The notes: generated by a model not told the origin, from the letters alone. Positions 8,125-15,791 are shown, counted from the stretch's first letter. The stretch is DNA of 64,000 bases from CAYMPH01 sp964529415 (GCA_964529415.1 CAZGWD010000011.1:62001-126000); one strand, 5' to 3'. Made by a program: numbers and translations.

Positions 8125-8524
8125 TCCCCTGTAGCTCAGTCGGTAGAGTCTCGGTAAACCGGGATTAACCAATTGAATGCATGTGAATATAGATGAAAAG
8201 ACATTCCCCTGTAGCTCAGTCGGTAGAGTCTCGGTAAACCGGGATTAACCAATTGAATGCATGTGAATATAGATGAAAAGACATTCCCCTGTAGCTCAGT
8301 CGGTAGAGTCTCGGTAAACCGGGATTAACCAATTGAATGCATGTGAATATAGATGAAAAGACATTCCCCTGTAGCTCAGTCGGTAGAGTCTCGGTAAACC
8401 GGGATTAACCAATTGAATGCATGTGAATATAGATGAAAAGACATTCCCCTGTAGCTCAGTCGGTAGAGTCTCGGTAAACCGGGATTAACCAATTGAATGC
8501 ATGTGAATATAGATGAAAAGACAT
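8125..8524 (+). repeat. Five perfect 80-bp tandem repeats carrying the 5' part of tRNA-Asn
   Basis: Units start at 8125, 8205, 8285, 8365 and 8445 and are identical. Each opens with the first 25 bases of the downstream tRNA-Asn (acceptor 5' strand and complete D arm, through GGTAGAG). Next comes TCTCGGTAAACCGGGA, able to form a 6-bp hairpin with a TAAA loop. Then TTAACCAATTG, found in the real anticodon region, and a 29-base spacer unrelated to the tRNA. No unit has an anticodon arm, T arm or acceptor 3' strand, so none can be a functional tRNA. There is no spacer diversity, so it is not CRISPR. Confidence 0.95.
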
Positions 8525-8597
8525 TCCCCTGTAGCTCAGTCGGTAGAGCAGTTGGCTGTTAACCAATTGGTCGCAAGTTCGAGTCTTGCCGGGGGAG
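8525..8597 (+). tRNA. tRNA-Asn (GTT)
   Basis: The cloverleaf is complete. Acceptor TCCCCTG pairs with CGGGGGA. The D arm is GCTC/GAGC. The anticodon stem is GTTGG/CCAAT with loop CTGTTAA, giving anticodon GTT. The T arm is GCAAG/CTTGC with TTCGAGT, and the discriminator base is G. CCA is not encoded. The five truncated tandem copies end directly at its first base. Confidence 0.97.
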
Positions 8598-8609
8598 CAT
8601 GAAAAAAAA

Positions 8610-8635
8610 GCAACCAGAGATGGTTGTTTTTTTTT
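8610..8635 (+). terminator. Terminator of the tRNA-Asn transcript
   Basis: The hairpin CAACCA-GAGA-TGGTTG (8611-8626) is preceded by an A run and followed by nine T residues. It lies 13 bases after the tRNA and just before the GGAG site of the GIY-YIG gene. Confidence 0.85.
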
Positions 8636-8644
8636 GGAGATAGA

Positions 8645-8926
8645 ATGTATCACATGTATATAATTGAATCAGAATCAACAGGAAAATATTACATCGGATC
8701 AACTGGCGATCTTGACAATAGAATTTTTCAGCATAATCATCCAAGAAATTCAAAACGAAAGACCACATCCAAACTTTCCGGTCCATGGAAATTAATTTAT
8801 TCAGAAAAATTTGAAACGAGATCTGATGCAGTAATTCGAGAAAGACAGATAAAATCCTGGAAAAGCAGAAGATCGATTGATGAATTAATCGGTAGAGTTC
8901 CTGCTTGCCGGGGGAGCATTTTTTAG
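8645..8926 (+). CDS. GIY-YIG nuclease family protein with tRNA-derived C-terminus
   Basis: The 93-residue protein is a minimal GIY-YIG domain: 'MYIIESESTGKYYIGSTGDLDNRIFQHN' holds the Y-x(n)-YIG motif and the catalytic Arg follows. 'RSDAVIREREIKSWK'-like sequence (here RERQIKSWKSR) supplies the Glu region. I use ATG 8645 because GGAG lies 5 bases upstream; a TTG at 8624 falls inside the terminator. The last about 12 codons (8889-8926, 'GRVPACRGSIF') are encoded by DNA that repeats tRNA-Asn pieces: CGGTAGAG and CTTGCCGGGGGAGCA. This suggests the gene inserted at the tRNA and captured or regenerated part of its end. Confidence 0.88.
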   Translation: MYHMYIIESESTGKYYIGSTGDLDNRIFQHNHPRNSKRKTTSKLSGPWKLIYSEKFETRSDAVIRERQIKSWKSRRSIDELIGRVPACRGSIF

Positions 8927-8937
8927 AGAAATTTAAT

Positions 8938-8982
8938 AACATAAAAAGGACATCACACATACTGTCATGTCCTTTTTATGTT
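8938..8982. terminator. Bidirectional terminator between GIY-YIG and SDR genes
   Basis: A perfect 16-bp stem (8938-8953 with 8967-8982) and a 13-base loop separate the convergent genes. The stem is A-rich on the left and T-rich on the right, so it can end transcription from both directions. Confidence 0.8.
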
Positions 8983-9020
8983 ATATTTTTATTAATTCAA
9001 GTTTGTGAAGTATTAGTAAA

Positions 9021-9914
9021 TTATAAATATGGACGAACAATGGATAATGTATTTTCATATACATCGTTTCCAATCTTTTCATTCAAAAATAATTCTTTCC
9101 AAACATATTTATTTGGTTTTTTATTATATGAAAAAATAGTACCTGATTTATAAGGAAGAAAATCTGATGTCATTATCCAGCTTGCTGTTTTCCCGCTACG
9201 ATTAGGACTGGATGTATCAGGTAAAAGCAACCCGATAAGTGGCATCACAAAATTCCAGAGAAACTGCATAACTCTATTTTGATCACGAGCAAGGCCAGTA
9301 CCTGGCATTAGTCCTGGATCGAGAACATATGTTGCAATATTTTTATTCCGTCTTGATAGTTCAATTGCAGTTATCATATTAAGAAGCTTGGAAGTTGAAT
9401 AACGATCACGATTTAGTTGGTTGATATCGGAAGTGTTTCCTATGCCATCAGCTAGCTGCTTAATCGAACTATATTGGGCGCCTCGGAAACCAAATATTTT
9501 TGCATGTGGATGGTTAGGATTATGCGTTCCACTTCCAATAAATAATATGCGTCCATTCTTAAGATATTTCTCCAGGCCAATAGTCAAAAGAAAGGAAGCT
9601 ATATGATTTACTGCGATTGTTTCTTCGAATCCATCAGACGTATAACTGTTTTTTGAATTAAATTGAACTCCAGCATTATTAATCAGTCCATCGATTTTTG
9701 TGTTCCAATTATTTATAAATTCTTTTACATTTTTAAGTGATGATAGGTCAAGCTTAACTACCGATATATTTTTACTAAGAGATGATGCAATTTTATTTCC
9801 TTTATCGACATCTCTTACTGCCATAATGATGCGGACATTTTTTTTGGAAATTAATTTTTTGACAATTTGTAATCCGAGACCTTGAGTTGAACCAGTTATT
9901 AATATTGTTTTCAT
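9021..9914 (-). CDS. Short-chain dehydrogenase/reductase (retinol-dehydrogenase-like)
   Basis: The 297-residue protein is a classical SDR. TGSTQGLG (residues 7-14) binds NAD(P), 'INNAG' follows strand 4, and the catalytic YSTSK lies at about residues 166-170. The subfamily resembles retinol/protochlorophyllide-reductase-like SDRs, including the conserved 'DPGLMPGTGLARD'. It is divergent from a TetR gene and shares a regulatory region with two matching palindromes, so it is probably the repressor's target. Substrate unknown. It lies between an intact tRNA-Asn and a probable tRNA-Asn remnant, which suggests acquired DNA. Confidence 0.88.
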   Translation of the reverse strand: MKTILITGSTQGLGLQIVKKLISKKNVRIIMAVRDVDKGNKIASSLSKNISVVKLDLSSLKNVKEFINNWNTKIDGLINNAGVQFNSKNSYTSDGFEETIAVNHIASFLLTIGLEKYLKNGRILFIGSGTHNPNHPHAKIFGFRGAQYSSIKQLADGIGNTSDINQLNRDRYSTSKLLNMITAIELSRRNKNIATYVLDPGLMPGTGLARDQNRVMQFLWNFVMPLIGLLLPDTSSPNRSGKTASWIMTSDFLPYKSGTIFSYNKKPNKYVWKELFLNEKIGNDVYENTLSIVRPYL

Positions 9915-9928
9915 AAAAATACCTCTTA

Positions 9929-9961
9929 TTGTAAATTGTTGACAATGTCAACAATTTACAA
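9929..9961. promoter_or_regulatory. TetR-family operator O1 (33-bp perfect palindrome)
   Basis: Two 16-base arms flank a central A. The core is GTTGACAATGTCAAC (9938-9952). It lies 15-47 bases upstream of the SDR start codon. The same half-sites recur at 9975-9989. Confidence 0.7.
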
Positions 9962-9974
9962 ATTAATAAAAGAA

Positions 9975-9989
9975 GTTGACGTTGTCAAC
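9975..9989. promoter_or_regulatory. TetR-family operator O2
   Basis: GTTGACGTTGTCAAC repeats the half-sites GTTGAC-n3-GTCAAC of O1; the centres are 37 bases apart. It lies 43-57 bases upstream of the tetR start, suggesting autoregulation as well as SDR control. Confidence 0.65.
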
Positions 9990-10032
9990 AAAAAAGATGT
10001 TATTTAAATAAAAAAACTATTGGAGATTATTT

Positions 10033-10608
10033 ATGTTTCAGAATACAAAAGAACTTTTACTAAAAGTTACAAGAGACTTGATAGATGAGTCAGGAATCCA
10101 ATCCGTTACATTACGGGGTGTTGGCAGTAGAGCAAGTTTATCCAGGAGCGCTGTTTATAGACATTTTAAAGATAAAGAATCCCTGCTTGCTGAAATTGTA
10201 ACAGAGAATTTTATATTATTATCCAATTTGTTTGATAAAAAACATATGATAAATATGAAACCAAAAGACATTTTAAAGAATATGTTGTTAAAGTTTCATG
10301 AATTCGGCATTAATAATAAAGAACATTATCAACTTATGTTCGGAACAGATTGGAGCCATGAAAAGTTTCCGCTTCTTCATCAAAATGCATATAATGTATT
10401 TAATGAGACAAATGAAATGGTTAAAATAGTATTAAAAAATGAAGGAATAAATATTAAATCTTCATTGTTAAATACTGCAGTTTTAATTTCATTTATACAT
10501 GGACTTGTGGAGTTACATATAGCAGGTCATTTCGAATGTATAAAAGGACTTGATAAAACTGATCACCTTATTAATCATATGCTTTCTTTTATTATCAACC
10601 AGAAATGA
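10033..10608 (+). CDS. TetR/AcrR-family transcriptional regulator (SDR-linked)
   Basis: The 191-residue protein has an N-terminal TetR helix-turn-helix ('TLRGVGSRASLSRSAVYRHFKDKESLLAEI', about residues 25-55) and a variable helical ligand-binding domain. It is divergent from the SDR gene, and the shared intergenic region has two GTTGAC-n3-GTCAAC palindromes. It very likely represses the SDR and itself and is released by a small hydrophobic ligand. The ligand is unknown. Confidence 0.88.
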   Translation: MFQNTKELLLKVTRDLIDESGIQSVTLRGVGSRASLSRSAVYRHFKDKESLLAEIVTENFILLSNLFDKKHMINMKPKDILKNMLLKFHEFGINNKEHYQLMFGTDWSHEKFPLLHQNAYNVFNETNEMVKIVLKNEGINIKSSLLNTAVLISFIHGLVELHIAGHFECIKGLDKTDHLINHMLSFIINQK

Positions 10609-10687
10609 AAATATCAGTAGGGTTCTTGTTAAATTTTTTTTTAAATTTCAAGTTGCATGAAGTAAGATTTGAATTATTTCTCTATCA

Positions 10688-10715
10688 ATACAAGATTGTT
10701 AATCATCAGATCGGG
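10688..10715 (+). pseudogene. Probable degenerate tRNA-Asn remnant
   Basis: The sequence GATTGTTAATC (10695-10705) resembles a tRNA-Asn anticodon arm with GTT in the loop. ATCGGGGGAA (10711-10720) then resembles the acceptor 3' strand CGGGGGA of the intact tRNA at 8525. The T arm is missing. As at the intact gene, an A-rich stretch and a terminator hairpin follow. The similarity is short, so this could be chance. Confidence 0.35.
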
Positions 10716-10727
10716 GGAATATAAAAA

Positions 10728-10754
10728 GCAGTCAGAAATGACTGCTTTTTTTTT
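10728..10754 (+). terminator. Rho-independent terminator
   Basis: The hairpin AGCAGTCA-GAAA-TGACTGCT is followed by eight T residues. It ends either the tetR transcript or a former tRNA transcript. The remaining AT-rich stretch to about 11021 holds nothing else I can recognise. Confidence 0.8.
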
Positions 10755-11021
10755 GATGTAAATTTTTTATAAAAAAAATCCCATATTATAAACTTCAATA
10801 ATTCTTTCATTATAATTTATTATATGCTTTATGAATACTAAAACCTAAAAAGAAAAGTGCTTTACAAAATAACTTTTTTCATTTTATACAATTTTAAAAA
10901 AATGATAGAGGAGAAAATGTTCTATTTTACGAGTATAAAAAGACAATCAGAATATAGCAGCTCCTTATTGTAGAGAAAATTTGTAATTTGTATAGAATGT
11001 TTTTTTCTTATCCGATAATAT

Positions 11022-12110
11022 TTACAATTTATCTTTAAAGTCTTTGGAATAATTTTTTATTAGCTTACTGATTTTTTTCCACCGTGCTTTTTCTAATGCG
11101 TTTGCTTTCATAGTCTGACGATCTGCCATGTAGATGAATTCTTTTTTTAATTTATAAAAGCTTTCTAAACGGCCGGGATCGAGGATTCCATTGTTTAAAG
11201 CTTCTATTATTGCACAGCCAGGCTCGTTGACATGACTGCAGTCACGGAAACGGCAGTTTAAAGCCAGTTCCTCTATATCATCAAATACCAGCCTTAATCC
11301 TTCATCATCACCCCATAACTGGAGTTCACGCATGCCGGGAGTATCAATGACAATGCCGCCGTCTGGAAGCAGAATTAATTCGCGATGCGTTGTAGTATGT
11401 CTGCCGCGGCTTCCCAGCTCGCTTACTTCATTAACTTTGAGTTTATTCACGCCAAGAAGAGTATTAATTATTGTGGACTTCCCGACTCCGGAAGATCCCA
11501 GAAAAGCAACTGTTTCTCCCGGCCTGATATATTTATAAAGAAATTCAATGCCGGTATTCGTGGCTGCGCTCAGGGTAAATATATCAACTCCGAATGCGAT
11601 AGATTCAACTTCACTTTTTCTGATCTCAGCTTCCGGACAAATATCGGATTTATTCAGAATAATAACCGGTGTGGCGCCGCTGTTCCATGCCATAGCCAGA
11701 TATCTTTCAATACGTCTTAAATTATAATTCAGGTCCAGTCCGGTAACAATAAATATGGTGTCAATGTTGGCAGCAACTATCTGTTCATCAGTAACTTGTC
11801 CTGCGACCTTGCGGCTGAAGGCGCTTTTTCTCTGCAGTAGAGCATGAATCGTGGCTTTCATTTCTTCATTACGTACAGTTCCCACAACCCAATCGCCTGC
11901 AGTTGGATAACTGGATTTACCGGTCGAATCAAATCTATATTTGCCTGATATTTCACATAATAATTCGCCTGTTTCTCCATATGCTGTATATTTCTCGCGA
12001 TTTTCACGTATTATACGCATAGGAACATAATTTTGATTTCGATATGGTTCGAACTGGTTTTCAAAAAAAGAATTCCAGCCTAAATCAGTTAATTGCTTAA
12101 TTCCTTCCAT
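11022..12110 (-). CDS. rsgA: Ribosome small-subunit-dependent GTPase RsgA
   Basis: The protein of about 362 residues is a circularly permuted GTPase. An OB-fold domain comes first, then 'NKSD' (G4), 'GSSGVGKST' (G1), the 'RGRHTTTHRE' switch and 'DTPGMRE' (G3). A zinc-binding C-terminal domain follows with 'NCRFRDCSHVNEPGCA'. RsgA assists late 30S assembly by checking the decoding centre. The ATG at 12110 is the better start; the frame continues upstream to a TTG at 12143. Either start overlaps the 3' end of the upstream flavoprotein gene (14 or 47 bases). Confidence 0.95.
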   Translation of the reverse strand: MEGIKQLTDLGWNSFFENQFEPYRNQNYVPMRIIRENREKYTAYGETGELLCEISGKYRFDSTGKSSYPTAGDWVVGTVRNEEMKATIHALLQRKSAFSRKVAGQVTDEQIVAANIDTIFIVTGLDLNYNLRRIERYLAMAWNSGATPVIILNKSDICPEAEIRKSEVESIAFGVDIFTLSAATNTGIEFLYKYIRPGETVAFLGSSGVGKSTIINTLLGVNKLKVNEVSELGSRGRHTTTHRELILLPDGGIVIDTPGMRELQLWGDDEGLRLVFDDIEELALNCRFRDCSHVNEPGCAIIEALNNGILDPGRLESFYKLKKEFIYMADRQTMKANALEKARWKKISKLIKNYSKDFKDKL

Positions 12111-12732
12111 CTTTTTTAATAGCGGTTTTAATTTTATTCTCAAATCGTTTTTTTATCATAAGTATAACCGGTTTTGGCAATACAGGTTTGATATAAAAAT
12201 CATCAATATCTTTTTCATCACCTGATAATATATCCCGGCCGATTTTATTAAAAGCACTTTTTAATTTTAGGTCCAGAAACGGGACTTTTTTGGTCATGAC
12301 AACAACGGGCCCTGTTGAAATACATACCGCAAAACGCCATCTTATATTAAGCCGGGAACATAAATTTTTAATAACCCGGACAGCCTCTCTATTGATAACA
12401 GGAACCGGAAAACCGCAATTAATTACTGCATATACTGCAGCATTTTTATTAAATGATTGCCCGCTGTGAATAAAATTCCAGTATTCTTCAATAAGTCTCA
12501 TCAGTGAGCCTGGCAGGCTGTAGGCAAACAGGGGAAAAGCGAAAACCAGAACATCTGCCTCTGCTATTTTAACAAGCATTTCTTCCGAATAAACCGGGTT
12601 TGCGCCGGCTTTAACTGTAATGATTTCCCTATTGTAAGCTCCCCTGAACCTGTTGTCTATATCTTTAATAAAAGACAGAGTTGATGCCTCTTTGCCTCTA
12701 AGACTGCCGTTGATATAACAAATATTTTTCAT
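12097..12732 (-). CDS. NAD(P)H-dependent flavodoxin-fold oxidoreductase
   Basis: The 211-residue protein has the flavodoxin-like fold of the FMN reductase/NQO family: 'YINGSLRGKEASTLSFIKDI' begins with the phosphate-binding loop after strand 1, and 'VFAFPLFAYSLPGSLMRLIEEYW' is the second FMN contact region. It probably uses FMN and NAD(P)H to reduce quinones or other acceptors. It is part of a cluster of three flavoproteins behind a TetR gene, lies 8 bases after the previous one and overlaps rsgA. Confidence 0.78.
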   Translation of the reverse strand: MKNICYINGSLRGKEASTLSFIKDIDNRFRGAYNREIITVKAGANPVYSEEMLVKIAEADVLVFAFPLFAYSLPGSLMRLIEEYWNFIHSGQSFNKNAAVYAVINCGFPVPVINREAVRVIKNLCSRLNIRWRFAVCISTGPVVVMTKKVPFLDLKLKSAFNKIGRDILSGDEKDIDDFYIKPVLPKPVILMIKKRFENKIKTAIKKDGRN

Positions 12733-12739
12733 TTGTACC

Positions 12740-13279
12740 TCACGATATTAATCTTTCAATATTTCTGCAAACATCGTTTATTTCGTCTTTCGAGTTAGCC
12801 ACAAAGGATTCAACGTGCATTTTCTGAAATTCAGGATGCACAATGTCTGCATGTCCCATATGGAGCCTGGTAATATCAATAAAAGTGCTTCTTTCTGTGC
12901 TGTTGATATCATTGCTATACCCAATAATGTATTGTGGTGGAAATTTTTCCTGAATGCCGACTTCAGCTGTCAAACCTCTGTCCAGGGTATTTTTTATGAG
13001 TGATGTGAAATTTCCGAAAAGTACTGGAGTTAATATAATAATAGCATCGCTTTCCCGCGATTTCATTTTTAGTTCAGGCATGATATCCCTGCTTACGCAT
13101 TTTCCCGGATGTTTTGTGAAGCAATAAAAACAACCGAGGCATGGAGCCACGCTGTTTTTTTCCAGTTCAATAATTTCACATTGATGCCCCAGATTTTTTA
13201 CAGTTCGGGTAATTTCAGATTTCAACTCCGGGTACAATCCATTTTCCTGTCCTGAGTCAGCTACGCATAACACATTCAT
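12740..13279 (-). CDS. Flavodoxin-like iron-sulfur flavoprotein / NAD(P)H oxidoreductase
   Basis: The 179-residue protein has a flavodoxin-type fold ('IIILTPVLFGNFTSLIKNTLDR' is the FMN-binding region). The cysteine cluster 'CLGCFYCFTKHPGKC' (about residues 48-62) resembles the CxxCxxC...C site of iron-sulfur flavoproteins in anaerobes. Such proteins act in single-electron transfer and detoxification of oxygen or peroxide. It is the middle member of the TetR-linked flavoprotein cluster. Confidence 0.78.
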   Translation of the reverse strand: MNVLCVADSGQENGLYPELKSEITRTVKNLGHQCEIIELEKNSVAPCLGCFYCFTKHPGKCVSRDIMPELKMKSRESDAIIILTPVLFGNFTSLIKNTLDRGLTAEVGIQEKFPPQYIIGYSNDINSTERSTFIDITRLHMGHADIVHPEFQKMHVESFVANSKDEINDVCRNIERLIS

Positions 13280-13303
13280 ATTCTAACCTCTTAAAAATAT
13301 CTG

Positions 13304-13924
13304 TTATAACTTTGATTCAGTATCATTTACCCATTTTTCAACTTTACCCCAGTCTCTAAAATCACCTTCAGGAACGCTATTTTTGAAAGCAGGCAAAATT
13401 GTAAGCAGACTTGCTGGAAATGGGATTTTTTTAAAATCAACCTTGCCTGGAAAAAATCCCTCGCTGACAGGTTTTATTTCAGCCTTTACAGGATCCAGAT
13501 ATCCGGAAGCGATTTTTCTGTTTTCAGCAGTGTCTTCTTTAACAGTCAGGCAAACCAGAAACATAGCCACAGGCACCCTTGCAAGGCCATCTTTATTTCT
13601 TTTTACAAACTTCACAACAGATGATTTCATCTTGCCCATCATAATAGCACTTCCTATTATCACGCTGTTATAACCATCTATGGATTTGATTTTATTTACA
13701 GGCTTCACATCAACCTGCATTCCTTTATCTGAAAGTTTTTTCCCTATAAAATTAGCTGTCTCTGCTGTTGATCCTGAATAGGAACCGTAAGCCACAAGTA
13801 TTTTTTTAGACATTTTATTCTCCTTTCCAAATGAGGTTTCCGTCTCAGTAATTTGATCTACTGAACAACCTGCTATTAATGCCATGCAGATAATTAAATA
13901 AATAATAAACAGATTTTTATACAT
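13304..13924 (-). CDS. Flavodoxin-domain protein with lipoprotein-like N-terminus
   Basis: Residues 1-20 form a lipoprotein signal peptide with lipobox LIAGC (Cys20). Residues 40-206 are a flavodoxin domain ('ILVAYGSYSGSTAETANFIGKKL'), similar to the HemG/flavodoxin-5 group. A strong AAAGGAG site lies just before an internal ATG at 13811-13813 (Met38). Translation from there would give a soluble cytoplasmic flavodoxin without the lipid anchor. Which start is used, or whether both are, is not settled by sequence. It is the first flavoprotein gene after tetR. Confidence 0.75.
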   Translation of the reverse strand: MYKNLFIIYLIICMALIAGCSVDQITETETSFGKENKMSKKILVAYGSYSGSTAETANFIGKKLSDKGMQVDVKPVNKIKSIDGYNSVIIGSAIMMGKMKSSVVKFVKRNKDGLARVPVAMFLVCLTVKEDTAENRKIASGYLDPVKAEIKPVSEGFFPGKVDFKKIPFPASLLTILPAFKNSVPEGDFRDWGKVEKWVNDTESKL

Positions 13925-13949
13925 GCTTTTTCACCACCAATTTTAAAAT

Positions 13950-14597
13950 TTACTTCTTCTTTAAAAAATTTGCTATAAACTGAACATGATTAACAATCTT
14001 TTGTAAAATTGGGGAAGTATCCTTTCCCCAGATTTCCAGAAGTAAAAATTCATCCGAAAAACCTAAAATACCATAGAAAAGCTCAGATGTAACCTGCTCA
14101 ATATCGCAATCATGCCGGATAAATCCCTTATCCTTGAGTCTTCCCAGAAGTTTTTCAGTACATTCACGCCTTACGTGGTAAATATTAACCTGTGCAATTT
14201 CTGCAGCTATCGGGTTTTTAAAACTTTCTATTCTAATGATCTGCCAAATGGTATAAAATATCGGATTAGTTGTTTCCGGATTAAATTTTTCAAATATCCA
14301 GCCTAAGCACCGGTCTATGTCACCGGTTGAAGCAATTGATTCGATTTCATCGTCTGTTATTATTACTTTTTTACCAATTTCACGATAACGGTCCCATATT
14401 TCATTCAGAAGGCTGTCTTTACTTTTAAAATGATTATAAAAAGAACTTTCTTTGATTCCCAAACTACTGCAAAGTTCCCGAATTCCTACATTTTCATAAC
14501 CTTTTACTGAAAAAAGATTTACTGCACTTAAAAAGAGTTTTTCGCGAGTACCTTTTGTTTCTGCAATCATCTTATCAAAAATTTGTTTTTTATCCAT
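13950..14597 (-). CDS. TetR/AcrR-family regulator of the flavoprotein cluster
   Basis: The 215-residue protein carries a TetR DNA-binding domain ('GIRELCSSLGIKESSFYNHFKSKDSLLNEI', about residues 37-66) and a helical C-terminal domain. It heads a same-strand cluster of three flavodoxin-fold genes and rsgA. A palindrome sits just upstream of its start (14611-14636), consistent with autoregulation of the whole operon. The inducer is unknown; electrophiles or quinones would fit the target enzymes. Confidence 0.85.
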   Translation of the reverse strand: MDKKQIFDKMIAETKGTREKLFLSAVNLFSVKGYENVGIRELCSSLGIKESSFYNHFKSKDSLLNEIWDRYREIGKKVIITDDEIESIASTGDIDRCLGWIFEKFNPETTNPIFYTIWQIIRIESFKNPIAAEIAQVNIYHVRRECTEKLLGRLKDKGFIRHDCDIEQVTSELFYGILGFSDEFLLLEIWGKDTSPILQKIVNHVQFIANFLKKK

Positions 14598-14610
14598 TGG
14601 CAGCCTATTT

Positions 14611-14636
14611 AATTAACTAACGTTTGTTAGTTAATT
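14611..14636. promoter_or_regulatory. Operator-like palindrome upstream of tetR
   Basis: AATTAACTAAC (14611-14621) and its exact complement GTTAGTTAATT (14626-14636) flank a 4-base centre. It starts 14 bases upstream of the tetR start codon, the usual place for a TetR autoregulatory operator. Confidence 0.6.
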
Positions 14637-14930
14637 AAATTATATAAAATTTGTCAAATAAAAAATTAAAAAAAAGTATCAGTTCATAAATTTCTTTATA
14701 AAATCTGGCTGGTATAGCATATGATAAACTCAAGCTAATGTAATCGATTTTTTTTCAAATCAATATTCTTTCCTGATAATTTGAAATTTATAGATTTCTG
14801 AATGGATTATATAAAAAAAGGAATTCAGTTATACTATCTTATATGCAATAATATTTATATTGACAAAATATTTATAATATATTGTTATTTTTAAATAATT
14901 AAATGGAAGATAAAATTCTGGAGGAATATT
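14637..14930. other. Intergenic region before degV
   Basis: This AT-rich stretch between divergent genes holds the tetR promoter side and the degV leader with a GGAGG ribosome binding site near 14920. I see no ORF, tRNA or strong hairpin. Confidence 0.5.
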
Positions 14931-15791
14931 ATGGTTTTAGTTGCAAGTTCAGCTATACAATTAAGCGGCGAAAGATGTAAGGAATTAAATATAAATGTTG
15001 TTGAATATCCATTATTTGTAAACGGAGAAAACTATAACGGCAGTGTTAATATGTCACTGGAGGAAAAAAATAAGCTGAGAGATATTATTAAAGATAAAAA
15101 AAATAAAGTCGGAACTGCAGGCTTGACATATGAAGCATTAACTACAATGTATGGAAAATTTAAAAATGAAAAGCTTACACATATGGAACAATCTCTTAAA
15201 ATGACTGCAGCAACAGATCAGATGATAAAAAAGGTTCTTGATGATCATAAAGATTTTAACATAGAAATTTTTGATACAGACACCCTTGCATCAGCATACA
15301 GCGTGCAGATTCTTGAAGCTGCAAAGGCATTGAAAAAAGGAATTTCAGATGATGATTTTCGCAAATTTATAAAAGAAAATAAAAAAAATTCAAGGCACAT
15401 CGGAATAATTCATGATCTGTTTTTTCTAAACAGGGCAGGGCGGGTCAGTTTTGCAAAAGCACTTCTTGCAACTGCTTTTAATCTACTGCCGATACTCAGT
15501 TCAACTGATGTGCCGGGGCAGCTTAAAAATGTAGGAAAGGCTAAAACCGCAGCACAGGCAAATCAGATTCTTATCAATTTAATTGAAGAGGATATGAAGA
15601 AAAAGAACGGGAAAAAAATCTCAACTATAGTTTCTTTTTGCGGAGATCATGAAAAGGAAGTTAATCAGTTCGTTGAAATGTATAAAAATAAAGGATGGAA
15701 TTCCGAAATTGAAGTTCATTATGCAAATCACAGCAATATGTCGCACATGGGGCCTGATTTCTTTGAGCTTGGTTATATAATTTATGAATAA
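14931..15791 (+). CDS. DegV family fatty-acid-binding protein
   Basis: The 286-residue protein follows the DegV plan. A first domain contains 'VVEYPLFVNGENYNGS' and 'GTAGLTYEALTTMYGKF'. A second contains 'IGIIHDLFFLNRAGRVSFAKALLATAFNLLPILSSTDV', close to the lipid-binding region 'YLKKGGRI..' of the family. DegV/FakB proteins bind a fatty acid for activation by a kinase. The N-terminal motif usually reading DS(S/T) is 'ASSA' here, so the ligand contact may differ. The selenoprotein peroxiredoxin gene follows after 18 bases. Confidence 0.85.
   Translation: MVLVASSAIQLSGERCKELNINVVEYPLFVNGENYNGSVNMSLEEKNKLRDIIKDKKNKVGTAGLTYEALTTMYGKFKNEKLTHMEQSLKMTAATDQMIKKVLDDHKDFNIEIFDTDTLASAYSVQILEAAKALKKGISDDDFRKFIKENKKNSRHIGIIHDLFFLNRAGRVSFAKALLATAFNLLPILSSTDVPGQLKNVGKAKTAAQANQILINLIEEDMKKKNGKKISTIVSFCGDHEKEVNQFVEMYKNKGWNSEIEVHYANHSNMSHMGPDFFELGYIIYE

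Noticed and set aside
8125..8524. CRISPR array or multiple functional tRNA genes
   Set aside because: The 80-bp units are identical throughout, with no variable spacers. Each lacks anticodon, T arm and 3' acceptor strand, so neither a CRISPR nor a set of working tRNAs.
8456..8653. Minus-strand ORF over the tRNA-Asn (CSPGKTRTCDQL-type peptide)
   Set aside because: It is the common antisense translation of a tRNA gene, with no ribosome binding site and no protein family.
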